Source of the DNA: an uncultured Prevotella sp.
GTDB taxonomy: Bacteria > Bacteroidota > Bacteroidia > Bacteroidales > Bacteroidaceae
Length of the DNA stretch: 17,728 nt
Direction: 5' to 3'
Assembly (NCBI GenBank): GCA_900319895.1
Contig: ONQK01000079.1
Coordinates: 1-17,728, forward strand
Under the pieces are notes generated by a model, which saw nothing but the letters and a program-made list of their open reading frames with translations, had not been told where the DNA came from and searched no databases. Below are positions 1-6,293 of the stretch, in pieces (within the stretch, counting starts at the first letter, position 1; each line of letters begins with the position of its first letter). The position numbers and the translations under genes were made by a program.

Positions 1-93
1 CATGTCCTGGCAGACAAGTTCTTCTATCTTTTGCTCGAGAGCACTTTTGAGCAAAGCGCGAGCATACCGTACTGAAATTACGCCTATGTTCAT
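1..93 (-). CDS. atpH: F1Fo ATP synthase subunit delta, N-terminal fragment (cut by window edge)
   Basis: Only the first 31 codons are present; the gene continues beyond base 1. The visible protein starts MNIGVISVRYARALLKSALE, the usual start of the delta subunit (OSCP), whose N-terminal helices sit on top of the F1 head and join it to the b-subunit stalk. The ATG at 91-93 (minus strand) lies 4 bp after the atpF stop codon, so it is part of the same operon and probably translationally coupled. No Shine-Dalgarno motif is seen. In this order, atpA and atpG are expected next, outside the window. Assignment rests on the conserved RYARALL segment plus position directly after atpF. Confidence 0.9.
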   Translation of the reverse strand, partial: MNIGVISVRYARALLKSALEQKIEELVCQDM

Positions 94-97
94 AACA

Positions 98-619
98 CTA
101 ATTCTTATAGTCTGCTGACAAACCGTCAAGAAGTCTATCTATCATGCCCATTTGCTCTGCATCGGATGAAAGCTTGTCTTTGACAACTTTTTCTGCGATT
201 TGCACAGACAATTCAGCCACTTGTGCGCGGATTTCGCTGATGGCTTGTTGTTTTTGGCTGTCGATCTCAGCTTTTGCTTCCTCCATGAGGCGAGAACTCT
301 CCTCACGCGCTTTTTCCTGGGCCTTCGTGATGATGGCGTCGCGTGTCTCTGTAGCTTCTTTCAGAATTTGTGCTTGCTTCTCACGTGCATCCTGCAAAAT
401 GGCCTCACTTTCCTGCTTGATGTTCTCCAGTCGTTCCGATGCCTCATGTGCCTTCTGCAAGCTTTCGTCAATGTAGTTCTTGCGTCCTTCCACCATATTC
501 AGTATGGCAGGAAAGGCAAATTTTACAAGGACGAAAAACACAATGGCAAATGCCAAGGTCATCCATATCAGGAGCCCGAGGTCAGGAGTGAGGATTGATG
601 GCAATTTTGTCCAATCCAT
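98..619 (-). CDS. atpF: F1Fo ATP synthase subunit b
   Basis: Encodes 173 residues, normal for subunit b, the peripheral stalk that holds the F1 head still while the c ring turns. There is one membrane helix at about residues 14-33, followed by a long charged helix (about 40-160) rich in Glu, Lys, Gln and Ala, which is the dimerising coiled coil. The basic GRK after the membrane segment fits the cytoplasmic boundary. The gene starts 21 bp after the atpE stop and ends 4 bp before the atpH start. There is one copy of b in this stretch and no b' gene. The plus-strand reading frames over this gene look like antisense shadows. Confidence 0.95.
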   Translation of the reverse strand: MDWTKLPSILTPDLGLLIWMTLAFAIVFFVLVKFAFPAILNMVEGRKNYIDESLQKAHEASERLENIKQESEAILQDAREKQAQILKEATETRDAIITKAQEKAREESSRLMEEAKAEIDSQKQQAISEIRAQVAELSVQIAEKVVKDKLSSDAEQMGMIDRLLDGLSADYKN

Positions 620-640
620 TAGCAGTAATTGTGTTTACTA

Positions 641-883
641 TTATTTAATAAGGAATGCACAAGCAGCAACTGCGAAGAGAGCGCAACCCTCGACAAATGC
701 TGAAGTAAGAATCATGTTTGTCTGGATTTTGCTCGCCGCTTCCGGCTGACGTGCGATGGCGTCCATTGCGCTACCGCCAATTCTACCAATACCCATGGCT
801 GCGCCAATTGTTGCAATACCTGCTCCGAGTCCACAGCCTAACTGTGCCAAGCCTTCTACGGCTAATAATGTTGAAAAAATCAT
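641..883 (-). CDS. atpE: F1Fo ATP synthase subunit c (proteolipid ring)
   Basis: An 80-residue two-helix hairpin. Helix 1 covers about residues 8-40 and is Gly/Ala-rich. The polar loop carries ARQPE (44-48). Helix 2 covers about 55-78 and carries the ion-binding carboxylate Glu65 in AFVEG. Known Na+ -type c subunits have Gln in helix 1 and Ser or Thr right after the Glu; here the corresponding residues are Ile32 and Gly66, so proton coupling is the better inference. Arg34 lies within helix 1, an unusual place for a charge. An AC-rich, nearly G-free 59-bp leader precedes the ATG, which may support the high expression a ring subunit needs. Confidence 0.96.
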   Translation of the reverse strand: MIFSTLLAVEGLAQLGCGLGAGIATIGAAMGIGRIGGSAMDAIARQPEAASKIQTNMILTSAFVEGCALFAVAACAFLIK

Positions 884-942
884 AGTTGTTGTTGTTTAAA
901 TTAATAATGTTGTTTGTTTCTTGTTTTATCTCTAAATTGTTG
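884..942 (-). promoter_or_regulatory. G-poor, CAA-repeat leader upstream of atpE
   Basis: The 59-bp gap between the atpB stop and the atpE start is, on the coding strand, almost free of G (3 of 59) and ends in repeated CAA triplets directly before the ATG. Such a leader should be unstructured. Bacteroidetes rarely use Shine-Dalgarno pairing, and A-rich unfolded leaders favour ribosome entry. The inferred role is a translation enhancer that raises c-subunit output over its operon neighbours. No promoter motif was found in it. The role is inference only. Confidence 0.35.
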
Positions 943-1992
943 TTATTCAGCATGATGTTCTTTGTTCGCCAGACCGATGAATACGGCGCTGAGCATCGTA
1001 AACACATAGGCCTGCACGAATGCGACCAAGAATTCCAGGGCATTCATGAAGAGCAACATGATGATGCTGAAGAGGTTCAAGCCCAGCCCAAGGCCCACGC
1101 CCATGCTCCATCCGAGGAAGATGACGCAGGTAAAACTGAGGATGACGGCGTGACCTGCCATCATGTTGGCAAAAAGACGAATCATGAGCGCAAATGGCTT
1201 GGTAAATATACCGAAAAGCTCTATTACCGGCATGATCGGAGCCGGGTAGGCTTTCAGGAACAAGGGTACCTCTGGCCAAAAAATCTCTTTCCAATATTCT
1301 TTATTGGCGAAGATGTTAATGGCTAACATCGTACAAACCGCCAAGAAAAAAGTGACGTTTATGTTTCCTGTCACATTGGCGCCGCCCGGGAAAAATGGTA
1401 TCAACCCGACAAGGTTGGTCGTCAGGATGAAGAAGAAAACCGTCAATAAATAAGGTGCAAATTTCTTATACTTTTTCTCCCCAATTGATGCTTTCACCAC
1501 GTCTTCGTTAATCATTGTGACCAACATCTCAATGGCTCCGACAAAGCCTTTGGGTGCCTCGCTGCGTTCGTCGCGCCCCTTATACCATCTTGCACAAGAC
1601 AGGAAGACAATGATCAGGATGGCTACGACAAGCCAAATTTGAACGACCGTCTTGGTCATGCTTAAATCCAATGGCCTGGCTTCCGAACCGTCAGGCAGCC
1701 GCTCATAGATCTTCCCATGATGCTCTTTGCTGAAGAAAAAGCCGTCGGGCAGCGAGTGATGCGTGCAGAAGTGCCATTCCCCCGTGTTTTGGCTGCGGAT
1801 GATGATGGGCAGTGGAATGCTAATGTGCTTCCCCTGATAGGTGGCGATGTGCCATTCGTAGGAGTCGGCCAAGTGTTCCAAAACGATTTCCGGTATGTTC
1901 AGCTGTCCGTCCCCGTGCCCTGCACTATTGGCAAGACTAGGGAGTGGCAGTAGTACAACCAACAAGATTATGATGTATTTTAATGACTTCAT
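943..1992 (-). CDS. atpB: F1Fo ATP synthase subunit a, with N-terminal periplasmic extension
   Basis: From the ATG at 1990-1992 the protein has 349 residues, against about 271 in E. coli. This start is preferred because it gives a clean signal-like segment (MKSLKYIIILLVVLLPLPSL, cleavage near ANSA) and avoids overlap with the upstream gene; an in-frame ATG at 2046 would overlap that gene by 35 bp. Residues about 22-113 form a His-rich, probably periplasmic domain, then the five or so helices of subunit a follow. The essential half-channel arginine is Arg272 in the IRLFANMMAGH segment, and Gln327 matches E. coli Gln252. His281 and Glu320 occupy the places of E. coli Glu219 and His245, a swapped pair. 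The protein forms the proton path beside the c ring. Confidence 0.95.
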   Translation of the reverse strand: MKSLKYIIILLVVLLPLPSLANSAGHGDGQLNIPEIVLEHLADSYEWHIATYQGKHISIPLPIIIRSQNTGEWHFCTHHSLPDGFFFSKEHHGKIYERLPDGSEARPLDLSMTKTVVQIWLVVAILIIVFLSCARWYKGRDERSEAPKGFVGAIEMLVTMINEDVVKASIGEKKYKKFAPYLLTVFFFILTTNLVGLIPFFPGGANVTGNINVTFFLAVCTMLAINIFANKEYWKEIFWPEVPLFLKAYPAPIMPVIELFGIFTKPFALMIRLFANMMAGHAVILSFTCVIFLGWSMGVGLGLGLNLFSIIMLLFMNALEFLVAFVQAYVFTMLSAVFIGLANKEHHAE

Positions 1993-2011
1993 TATGTAAT
2001 TCTTCTGTTTT

Positions 2012-2410
2012 TCAAGAGTGATTGACAATTTTTGCGAAAAAGACAACGTGGTGCAACAGACTTGCGAGGTAGAAGACCGCGAAAACGATGAAGAATACGC
2101 CCAGCGCGGCCCTGTCTGCCACTAGATAATAGACAAAGATGAGTATCAGCGCCAACAGCATCCTGAAGCCGGAGACCGACGTGTAGAAAGTCGTCAGGCT
2201 ATCGGGCGCGTTTTTGGCAACATACTTCCACACCAATGCCGTCGCGATTCCCGTTAGCAGACAAAATCCCAAACTCACTAGTGCCGGCTGGAAAACCTGC
2301 TCCAAGAGCCAAATGCGCATCGTCAACATGCAACATAAGAATAGTCCGACGACAAGAAACAACTCTTGCTTGATGTACCGTTTGCTCAATTTGTCTACTT
2401 GTGCGTCCAT
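2012..2410 (-). CDS. Small membrane protein of the atp operon (AtpI position, unassigned)
   Basis: A 132-residue protein with about four hydrophobic helices (near residues 18-37, 44-63, 82-99 and 101-122) and a charged N-terminus (MDAQVDKLSKRY). Its ATG directly follows the atpC TAA with no intervening base, and it ends 19 bp before the preferred atpB start. Position and topology resemble AtpI, the small protein encoded near atpB that assists c-ring assembly or Mg2+ handling in other bacteria, but I see no AtpI sequence signature strong enough to name it. It is a real gene by operon packing and membrane-protein composition. An accessory role in assembling the Fo sector is the most likely job, by inference from context. 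Confidence 0.85.
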   Translation of the reverse strand: MDAQVDKLSKRYIKQELFLVVGLFLCCMLTMRIWLLEQVFQPALVSLGFCLLTGIATALVWKYVAKNAPDSLTTFYTSVSGFRMLLALILIFVYYLVADRAALGVFFIVFAVFYLASLLHHVVFFAKIVNHS

Positions 2411-2671
2411 TTAAACATTTTCTTGCATTTCGACTTCAATACAAACGCTGACAATATCCTTTTGCACTTCCGCAAATCCGCCAGAGACATTGAGTTGGAA
2501 CTTTTCCCCCTTCAGGGTAGTCCATTCGACCTTCCCCTTTTCCAAAGAGGAAATGATGGGAGCGTGTCCGGTCAGTACTTCAAACGATCCTAGCGTCCCT
2601 GGAAGCATCACACTTCCCACTTCGCCGTCAAATTCAACCCTTTCCGGGGATACGATTTTCAATATTAGCAT
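2411..2671 (-). CDS. atpC: F1Fo ATP synthase subunit epsilon, short form
   Basis: Encodes 86 residues. The whole length matches the N-terminal beta-sandwich of epsilon (PERVEFDGEVGSVMLPGTLGSFEVLTGHAP is the conserved start, split here as ERVEFDGEVGSVMLPG and SFEVLTGHAP), which binds the gamma foot and the c ring. E. coli epsilon is about 138 residues; the C-terminal two-helix domain, which inhibits ATP hydrolysis in many bacteria, is absent. The stop TAA is directly followed by the next gene's ATG, so there is no sign of a frameshift or lost tail. The start is 18 bp after the atpD stop. Expected consequence: no epsilon-type inhibition of ATP hydrolysis. Confidence 0.95.
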   Translation of the reverse strand: MLILKIVSPERVEFDGEVGSVMLPGTLGSFEVLTGHAPIISSLEKGKVEWTTLKGEKFQLNVSGGFAEVQKDIVSVCIEVEMQENV

Positions 2672-2689
2672 AAATCAGCGGATTTAAAA

Positions 2690-4216
2690 TTACCCTTTGG
2701 CAGCTTCCATCAGCTTCTTACCCTTTTCGATGGCGTCTTCAATCGTTCCCACGTTCAAGAACGCCTGCTCGGGAAGGTAGTCCACTTCACCGTCGAGAAT
2801 CATGTTGAAACCCTTGATGGTGTCTTCGATGGAAACCATTACGCCAGGAACGCCCGTGAACTGCTCTGCAACAGAGAACGGCTGGGAGAGGAAACGCTGC
2901 ACGCGGCGCGCACGGTTCACGATTTGCTTGTCTTCATCCGACAACTCGTCCATGCCCAAGATGGCAATAATGTCTTGAAGCTCTTTATATCGCTGGAGAA
3001 TTTGTTTCACACGTTGGGCGCAATCATAATGCTCTTTGCCTACAATCAGCGGGTCCAAAATGCGCGAGGTGCTGCCAAGCGGGTCAACCGCTGGATAGAT
3101 GCCCAACTCCGTAATCTTACGGCTCAACTCTGTGGTTGCGTCCAAGTGGGTAAATGTAGTGGCAGGCGCAGGGTCGGTCAAGTCGTCAGCAGGCACATAA
3201 ACAGCTTGCACTGAGGTGATAGAGCCTTTCTTCGTTGAGGTGATGCGCTCTTGCATCGCACCCATCTCCGATGCCAGCGTCGGCTGGTATCCTACGGCAG
3301 AGGGCATACGGCCCAAAAGCGCCGAAACCTCGGAGCCCGCCTGGGTGAAACGGAAAATATTGTCGATGAAGAAAAGGATGTCGGCCGCTTCGCCGTCCTT
3401 GCCGCCATTGTCACGGAACTCTTCCGCAACGGTCAGGCCAGAGAGCGCAACTGAGGCGCGCGCGCCCGGCGGCTCATTCATCTGTCCGTAGACCAAGGTG
3501 GCCTGTGACTTCTTCAGCTCTTCCGGGTCTACCAGCGAGAGGTCCCACTTGCCTTCTTCCATTGCTTTCTGGAATTTTTCCCCATAACGGACAACGCCCG
3601 ACTCGATCATTTCCCTGATGAGGTCGTTTCCTTCGCGCGTGCGCTCTCCTACTCCGGCGAACACCGAGTAGCCGTTGTGTCCTTTGGCAATGTTGTTGAT
3701 CAGCTCCATGATGAGCACCGTTTTTCCGACACCGGCACCTCCGAAGAGCCCGATTTTTCCGCCTTTCATGTATGGCTCCAGCAAGTCGATGACTTTAATG
3801 CCTGTAGCCAACATCTCCTTGCGCGTGGAAAGTTCTTCAAACTTAGGGGCTTCACGGTGAATGGGATAGGCGCCTTTCATGTCAAGCTGCTTCATGCCGT
3901 CGATGGGCTGCCCGATGACGTTGAGCATACGTCCCTTGATCTGGTCGCCAGCCGGCATCGTGATGGGGCTTCCCGTTGGGGCGACCTCGAGCCCACGTTG
4001 CAGGCCGTCGGTGTTGTCCATTGCCACACAACGAACTGTGTCCTCTCCAATGTGTTGCTGTACTTCTACGATGAGTTCGCGACCGTCGCGATGAGTCACC
4101 CTAAGGGCTTCATGGATTTTAGGTAACACTTTCTCCGCATCTTGTCCTTTGGTGTCGAAATAAACGTCGATAACAGGACCGATAATTTGAGAAATGTGTC
4201 CAACGATTTGAGACAT
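2690..4216 (-). CDS. atpD: F1Fo ATP synthase subunit beta (catalytic)
   Basis: A 508-residue catalytic subunit that makes ATP from ADP and phosphate in the F1 head. Motifs: P-loop GGAGVGKT at 159-166; GERTRE with catalytic Glu191 and Arg192; VYGQMNEPPGARA at about 242-254; the PAVDPLGSTSR signature at about 375-385; and DELSDED at 423-429, the segment that contacts gamma and epsilon. It is about 48 residues longer than E. coli beta (460). Most of the excess is an insert of about 27 residues at roughly 208-236, with a second insert of about 6 residues near 270-277. It is the first gene of the operon, behind a promoter at 4269-4300. Confidence 0.97.
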   Translation of the reverse strand: MSQIVGHISQIIGPVIDVYFDTKGQDAEKVLPKIHEALRVTHRDGRELIVEVQQHIGEDTVRCVAMDNTDGLQRGLEVAPTGSPITMPAGDQIKGRMLNVIGQPIDGMKQLDMKGAYPIHREAPKFEELSTRKEMLATGIKVIDLLEPYMKGGKIGLFGGAGVGKTVLIMELINNIAKGHNGYSVFAGVGERTREGNDLIREMIESGVVRYGEKFQKAMEEGKWDLSLVDPEELKKSQATLVYGQMNEPPGARASVALSGLTVAEEFRDNGGKDGEAADILFFIDNIFRFTQAGSEVSALLGRMPSAVGYQPTLASEMGAMQERITSTKKGSITSVQAVYVPADDLTDPAPATTFTHLDATTELSRKITELGIYPAVDPLGSTSRILDPLIVGKEHYDCAQRVKQILQRYKELQDIIAILGMDELSDEDKQIVNRARRVQRFLSQPFSVAEQFTGVPGVMVSIEDTIKGFNMILDGEVDYLPEQAFLNVGTIEDAIEKGKKLMEAAKG

Positions 4217-4268
4217 AAATATTTATAGTTTTTAGTGATTAATTTCCGTATTTTTTCAAAATTCCGTG

Positions 4269-4300
4269 CAAATTTACTGTTTTTTTTGAAATGTTGCAAA
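4269..4300 (-). promoter_or_regulatory. Bacteroidetes-type promoter of the atp operon
   Basis: Read on the minus strand, TTTG (4300-4297) is followed after 20 bp by TAAATTTG (4276-4269), matching the Bacteroidetes vegetative consensus TTTG / TAnnTTTG with ideal spacing. The predicted start of transcription is near 4262, giving an AT-rich leader of about 46 bases before the atpD ATG. Confidence 0.75.
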
Positions 4301-4382
4301 CTTTTTGAGGTTTATGTTTTAAAATCTTTCAATAGCGGTTTTTCATTGGTTGAAATCTTTATTGGACATGCTGTTTTTAGTG

Positions 4383-4398
4383 TTTTCCATACGGAAAA
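4383..4398. repeat. Perfect 6-bp inverted repeat between the tRNA terminator and the atp promoter
   Basis: TTTTCC, a 4-bp spacer, then GGAAAA. It lies just past the T-tract of the tRNA terminator and about 80 bp upstream of the atp -33 box. It could be a weak hairpin or a protein-binding site; chance occurrence in AT-rich DNA is possible. Confidence 0.3.
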
Positions 4399-4400
4399 TG

Positions 4401-4433
4401 AAAAAAGCAACCCTTCTGTCATGAAAGATTGCT
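4401..4433 (-). terminator. Intrinsic terminator of tRNA-Asp
   Basis: On the minus strand, an 11-bp stem (AGCAATCTTTC paired with GAAGGGTTGCT, including two G-T pairs) closes a 6-base loop and is followed by six T. It begins 2 bp after the tRNA's last base and ends transcription before the atp promoter, so the tRNA and atp operon are separate units. Confidence 0.85.
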
Positions 4434-4435
4434 TG

Positions 4436-4510
4436 CGGTGCGTACGGGACTCGAACCCGTGACCTCCTGCGTGACAGGCAGGCATTCTAACCTGGCTGAA
4501 CTAACGCACC
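4436..4510 (-). tRNA. tRNA-Asp (anticodon GTC)
   Basis: The 75-base gene folds as a normal cloverleaf: acceptor GGTGCGT/ACGCACC (7 bp), D stem GTTC/GAAT, anticodon stem CCTGC/GCAGG around loop CTGTCAC (anticodon GTC, reading Asp codons GAC and GAT), variable loop AGGTC, and T arm ACGGG-TTCGAGT-CCCGT. The discriminator base is G73, as expected for tRNA-Asp. CCA is not encoded and must be added by an enzyme. It stands alone, with its own promoter and terminator. Confidence 0.97.
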
Positions 4511-4528
4511 TCGTTTCGTTTGCGGTTG

Positions 4529-4560
4529 CAAAGTTATAATATTTTTTTGGTTCGACCAAA
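4529..4560 (-). promoter_or_regulatory. Bacteroidetes-type promoter of tRNA-Asp
   Basis: On the minus strand, TTTG (4560-4557), 20 bp, TAACTTTG (4536-4529): a full match to TTTG / TAnnTTTG. Predicted start of transcription is about 4522, some 12 bases before the mature tRNA 5' end. The -33 box lies within one arm of a palindrome. Confidence 0.75.
4546..4560. repeat. Palindrome overlapping the tRNA-Asp -33 box
   Basis: TTTGGT-TCG-ACCAAA, a perfect 6-bp inverted repeat with a 3-base centre. Its right arm contains the -33 element of the tRNA promoter. No T-tract follows on either strand in the right place for a terminator, so an operator or chance are the options. Confidence 0.4.
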
Positions 4561-4575
4561 CTAAATCTCATTTTT

Positions 4576-5097
4576 TTATAAAAAAAGTTGCATTATCCAT
4601 GCATTTGAATAAGAATTTCCGTCAAAAACCCAGTCCTTGAGCAGATTTTTGTGTTCAAATCCGCATCTTTCAAAGAGATTGAAGGACTTTTCATTCTCAT
4701 CGCTCACAAAAACATATAGCTGATGTAGATGCAGTGTTTTTTTGGCATAGTCGATCAATCTCAGGATTGCCGCCTGGGCATATCCGTAGCCGCGATGAAA
4801 CTTGTTGAGCACGATGCCCACCTCTGCCCTGTTGTGCTTGCCGTCAAAATTGAAGACGTCCACGATGCCTATCGGGTCTTTTTTCTCGTTTTCTATCACT
4901 AGCCTCACTTGTTTGTCGACATAAATGTCGTTTGTACACATTATTATATAATTGTTCAGCGCATAGCGAGAGTAGGAAACGGTTGAGGAGCCGACGTTCC
5001 AAAGGTCGGTGTCGTTCTCCACGTCGTAGAGCAAGTCCAGGTCTTCTGGCTCAAGTGCCCGCAATGCTATTTGGGGCAATTCCGTGTATTGGCTCAT
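4576..5097 (-). CDS. GNAT-family N-acetyltransferase (SpeG/RimJ-like)
   Basis: A 173-residue single-domain acetyltransferase that would move an acetyl group from acetyl-CoA to an amine. It shows the GNAT order: LRALEPEDLDLLY (about 12-24) near the start, a central strand with RAEVGIVL (90-97), the acetyl-CoA pyrophosphate loop HRGYGYA (101-107), and ENEKSFNLFERCGF (134-147) at the end. Layout and the ENEKSFNLFERCGF segment resemble spermidine N-acetyltransferase SpeG, but substrate residues cannot be confirmed, so polyamine, protein N-terminus or sugar are all possible. It is the last gene of the six-gene block; its ATG overlaps the glycosyltransferase TGA by 4 bp. No hairpin terminator was seen after it before the tRNA promoter. 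Confidence 0.88.
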   Translation of the reverse strand: MSQYTELPQIALRALEPEDLDLLYDVENDTDLWNVGSSTVSYSRYALNNYIIMCTNDIYVDKQVRLVIENEKKDPIGIVDVFNFDGKHNRAEVGIVLNKFHRGYGYAQAAILRLIDYAKKTLHLHQLYVFVSDENEKSFNLFERCGFEHKNLLKDWVFDGNSYSNAWIMQLFL

Positions 5098-6293
5098 TTT
5101 ATGATTTCTGCTAGGGTTATCAACACTTCTGTCTTGAGGCTGTAAGTTGCCATTTCAACGTTTTTTTGGGGCTGTTGCGCGAAACAGGCGAAGATTTTGT
5201 CATAGCTGAAGGCCTCCGTGTCATACACGACATAGGTCACTGCATTGGGTGGCGTCTGAATGTCCATGCCTTGATGTCCTTGTGGCAACGATTCCTCCGT
5301 CCCTTCAATGAATTCCAATGCGGAAAGTCCTTTTTGGGCGACCAGTTTCCGGCATTTCTCCAACATTTCAACCGTTCCGATAAAAATGAAGTCGGCTTGC
5401 ATCATCTTGTTTTGCTTAGTCAACCCAAGCGAAGCGTTGACTTTTTCACTGAGCATCTTGAGCAATGCGAGTGTCGCCTTGAGGTAAATTGCCATTTTGA
5501 TGATTCCCGTCAGCCAAATTTGGTAGTTCTTGTAATGTTTTTTGAAGAAAATCAACATGGCTTGGTAGAAGACGTGAACGTATCTGAACGAAGACCGGTG
5601 CGTACTTTCCCCCTTGTAGTGCAATATGCTGGTCGGGATGAACCAATTCTCGAATCCTCCTTTTAGGAGGCGGTACGAGATGTCGATGTCTTCGCCGTAC
5701 ATGAAAAAGTCTTCGTCCAAAAGTCCTATTTTGTCCAATGCCGTTTTTCTTAAAATGCAGAATGCGCCGCTCATGACCTCAATCTTTGCAGGCTCCGTCC
5801 ATGGCAAATAGCCCATGTAGTAACGTCCGAAACGTTTGTGGGACGGGTATTTTCCCGTCAGTCCGCACATCTTGTAAAAAGAGGTTTGCAGTGTTGGCAG
5901 CCCGCGCCGCGACTCCATCGCATTCTCGCCATTGGCTTTCAGCATGCGCACTCCCGCTCCACCTGCCTTGGGGTGTGCGTCCATGAATTCCAGCACTTCC
6001 CTGATGGTGTTTTCGCCGACGATGGTGTCTGGATTGAGCAGCAGGGCGTATTCACACTCCACCTCTCTGAGTATCAGGTTGTTGGCCCTTGAAAATCCCA
6101 AATTGTGTTGTGAGGCGACGAATTTGACTTGTGGGAACTTTTTCTCCAGGTATTCAATCGATCCGTCGCGTGAGTGGTTGTCTACGACAAAAATTTCCGC
6201 GTCAATGTTCTTGATTGAGTTCAAAACACTATTGAGGCATTGCTCCAAGTAGTATTTCACATTGTAATTGACGATGAGGATGGCTAATTTCAT
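5094..6293 (-). CDS. GT2-family glycosyltransferase with extra C-terminal domain
   Basis: A 399-residue protein. Residues 1-240 are a GT-A fold family 2 glycosyltransferase: ILIVNYN at the start, VVDNHSRDGS (36-45), the metal/nucleotide-sugar motif LNPDT (86-90), MSGAFCILRK (174-183), and GEDIDISYR (200-208) with the likely catalytic acid. This subgroup is often called rhamnosyltransferase-like and acts on cell-surface polysaccharide. A hydrophobic stretch at about 259-279 may attach it to the inner face of the membrane. From about 298 to the end there is an additional alpha/beta-like domain (starts DFIFIGT, ends LAEIIK) that I do not recognise. Both ends overlap neighbours by 4 bp. Sugar donor and acceptor are unknown. 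Confidence 0.92.
   Translation of the reverse strand: MKLAILIVNYNVKYYLEQCLNSVLNSIKNIDAEIFVVDNHSRDGSIEYLEKKFPQVKFVASQHNLGFSRANNLILREVECEYALLLNPDTIVGENTIREVLEFMDAHPKAGGAGVRMLKANGENAMESRRGLPTLQTSFYKMCGLTGKYPSHKRFGRYYMGYLPWTEPAKIEVMSGAFCILRKTALDKIGLLDEDFFMYGEDIDISYRLLKGGFENWFIPTSILHYKGESTHRSSFRYVHVFYQAMLIFFKKHYKNYQIWLTGIIKMAIYLKATLALLKMLSEKVNASLGLTKQNKMMQADFIFIGTVEMLEKCRKLVAQKGLSALEFIEGTEESLPQGHQGMDIQTPPNAVTYVVYDTEAFSYDKIFACFAQQPQKNVEMATYSLKTEVLITLAEIIK

Noticed and set aside
144..598. Two overlapping reading frames antisense to atpF
   Set aside because: Cys/Ser/Leu-rich products typical of the reverse complement of a coiled-coil gene; no start context or family.
886..1326. 146-residue reading frame antisense to atpB
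   Set aside because: It covers a highly conserved part of atpB, and its His/Glu-rich product is an artefact of the opposite strand.
1993..2046. Upstream ATG of atpB at 2046
   Set aside because: It overlaps the preceding gene by 35 bp and puts 18 polar residues before the signal-like segment; the ATG at 1992 is cleaner.
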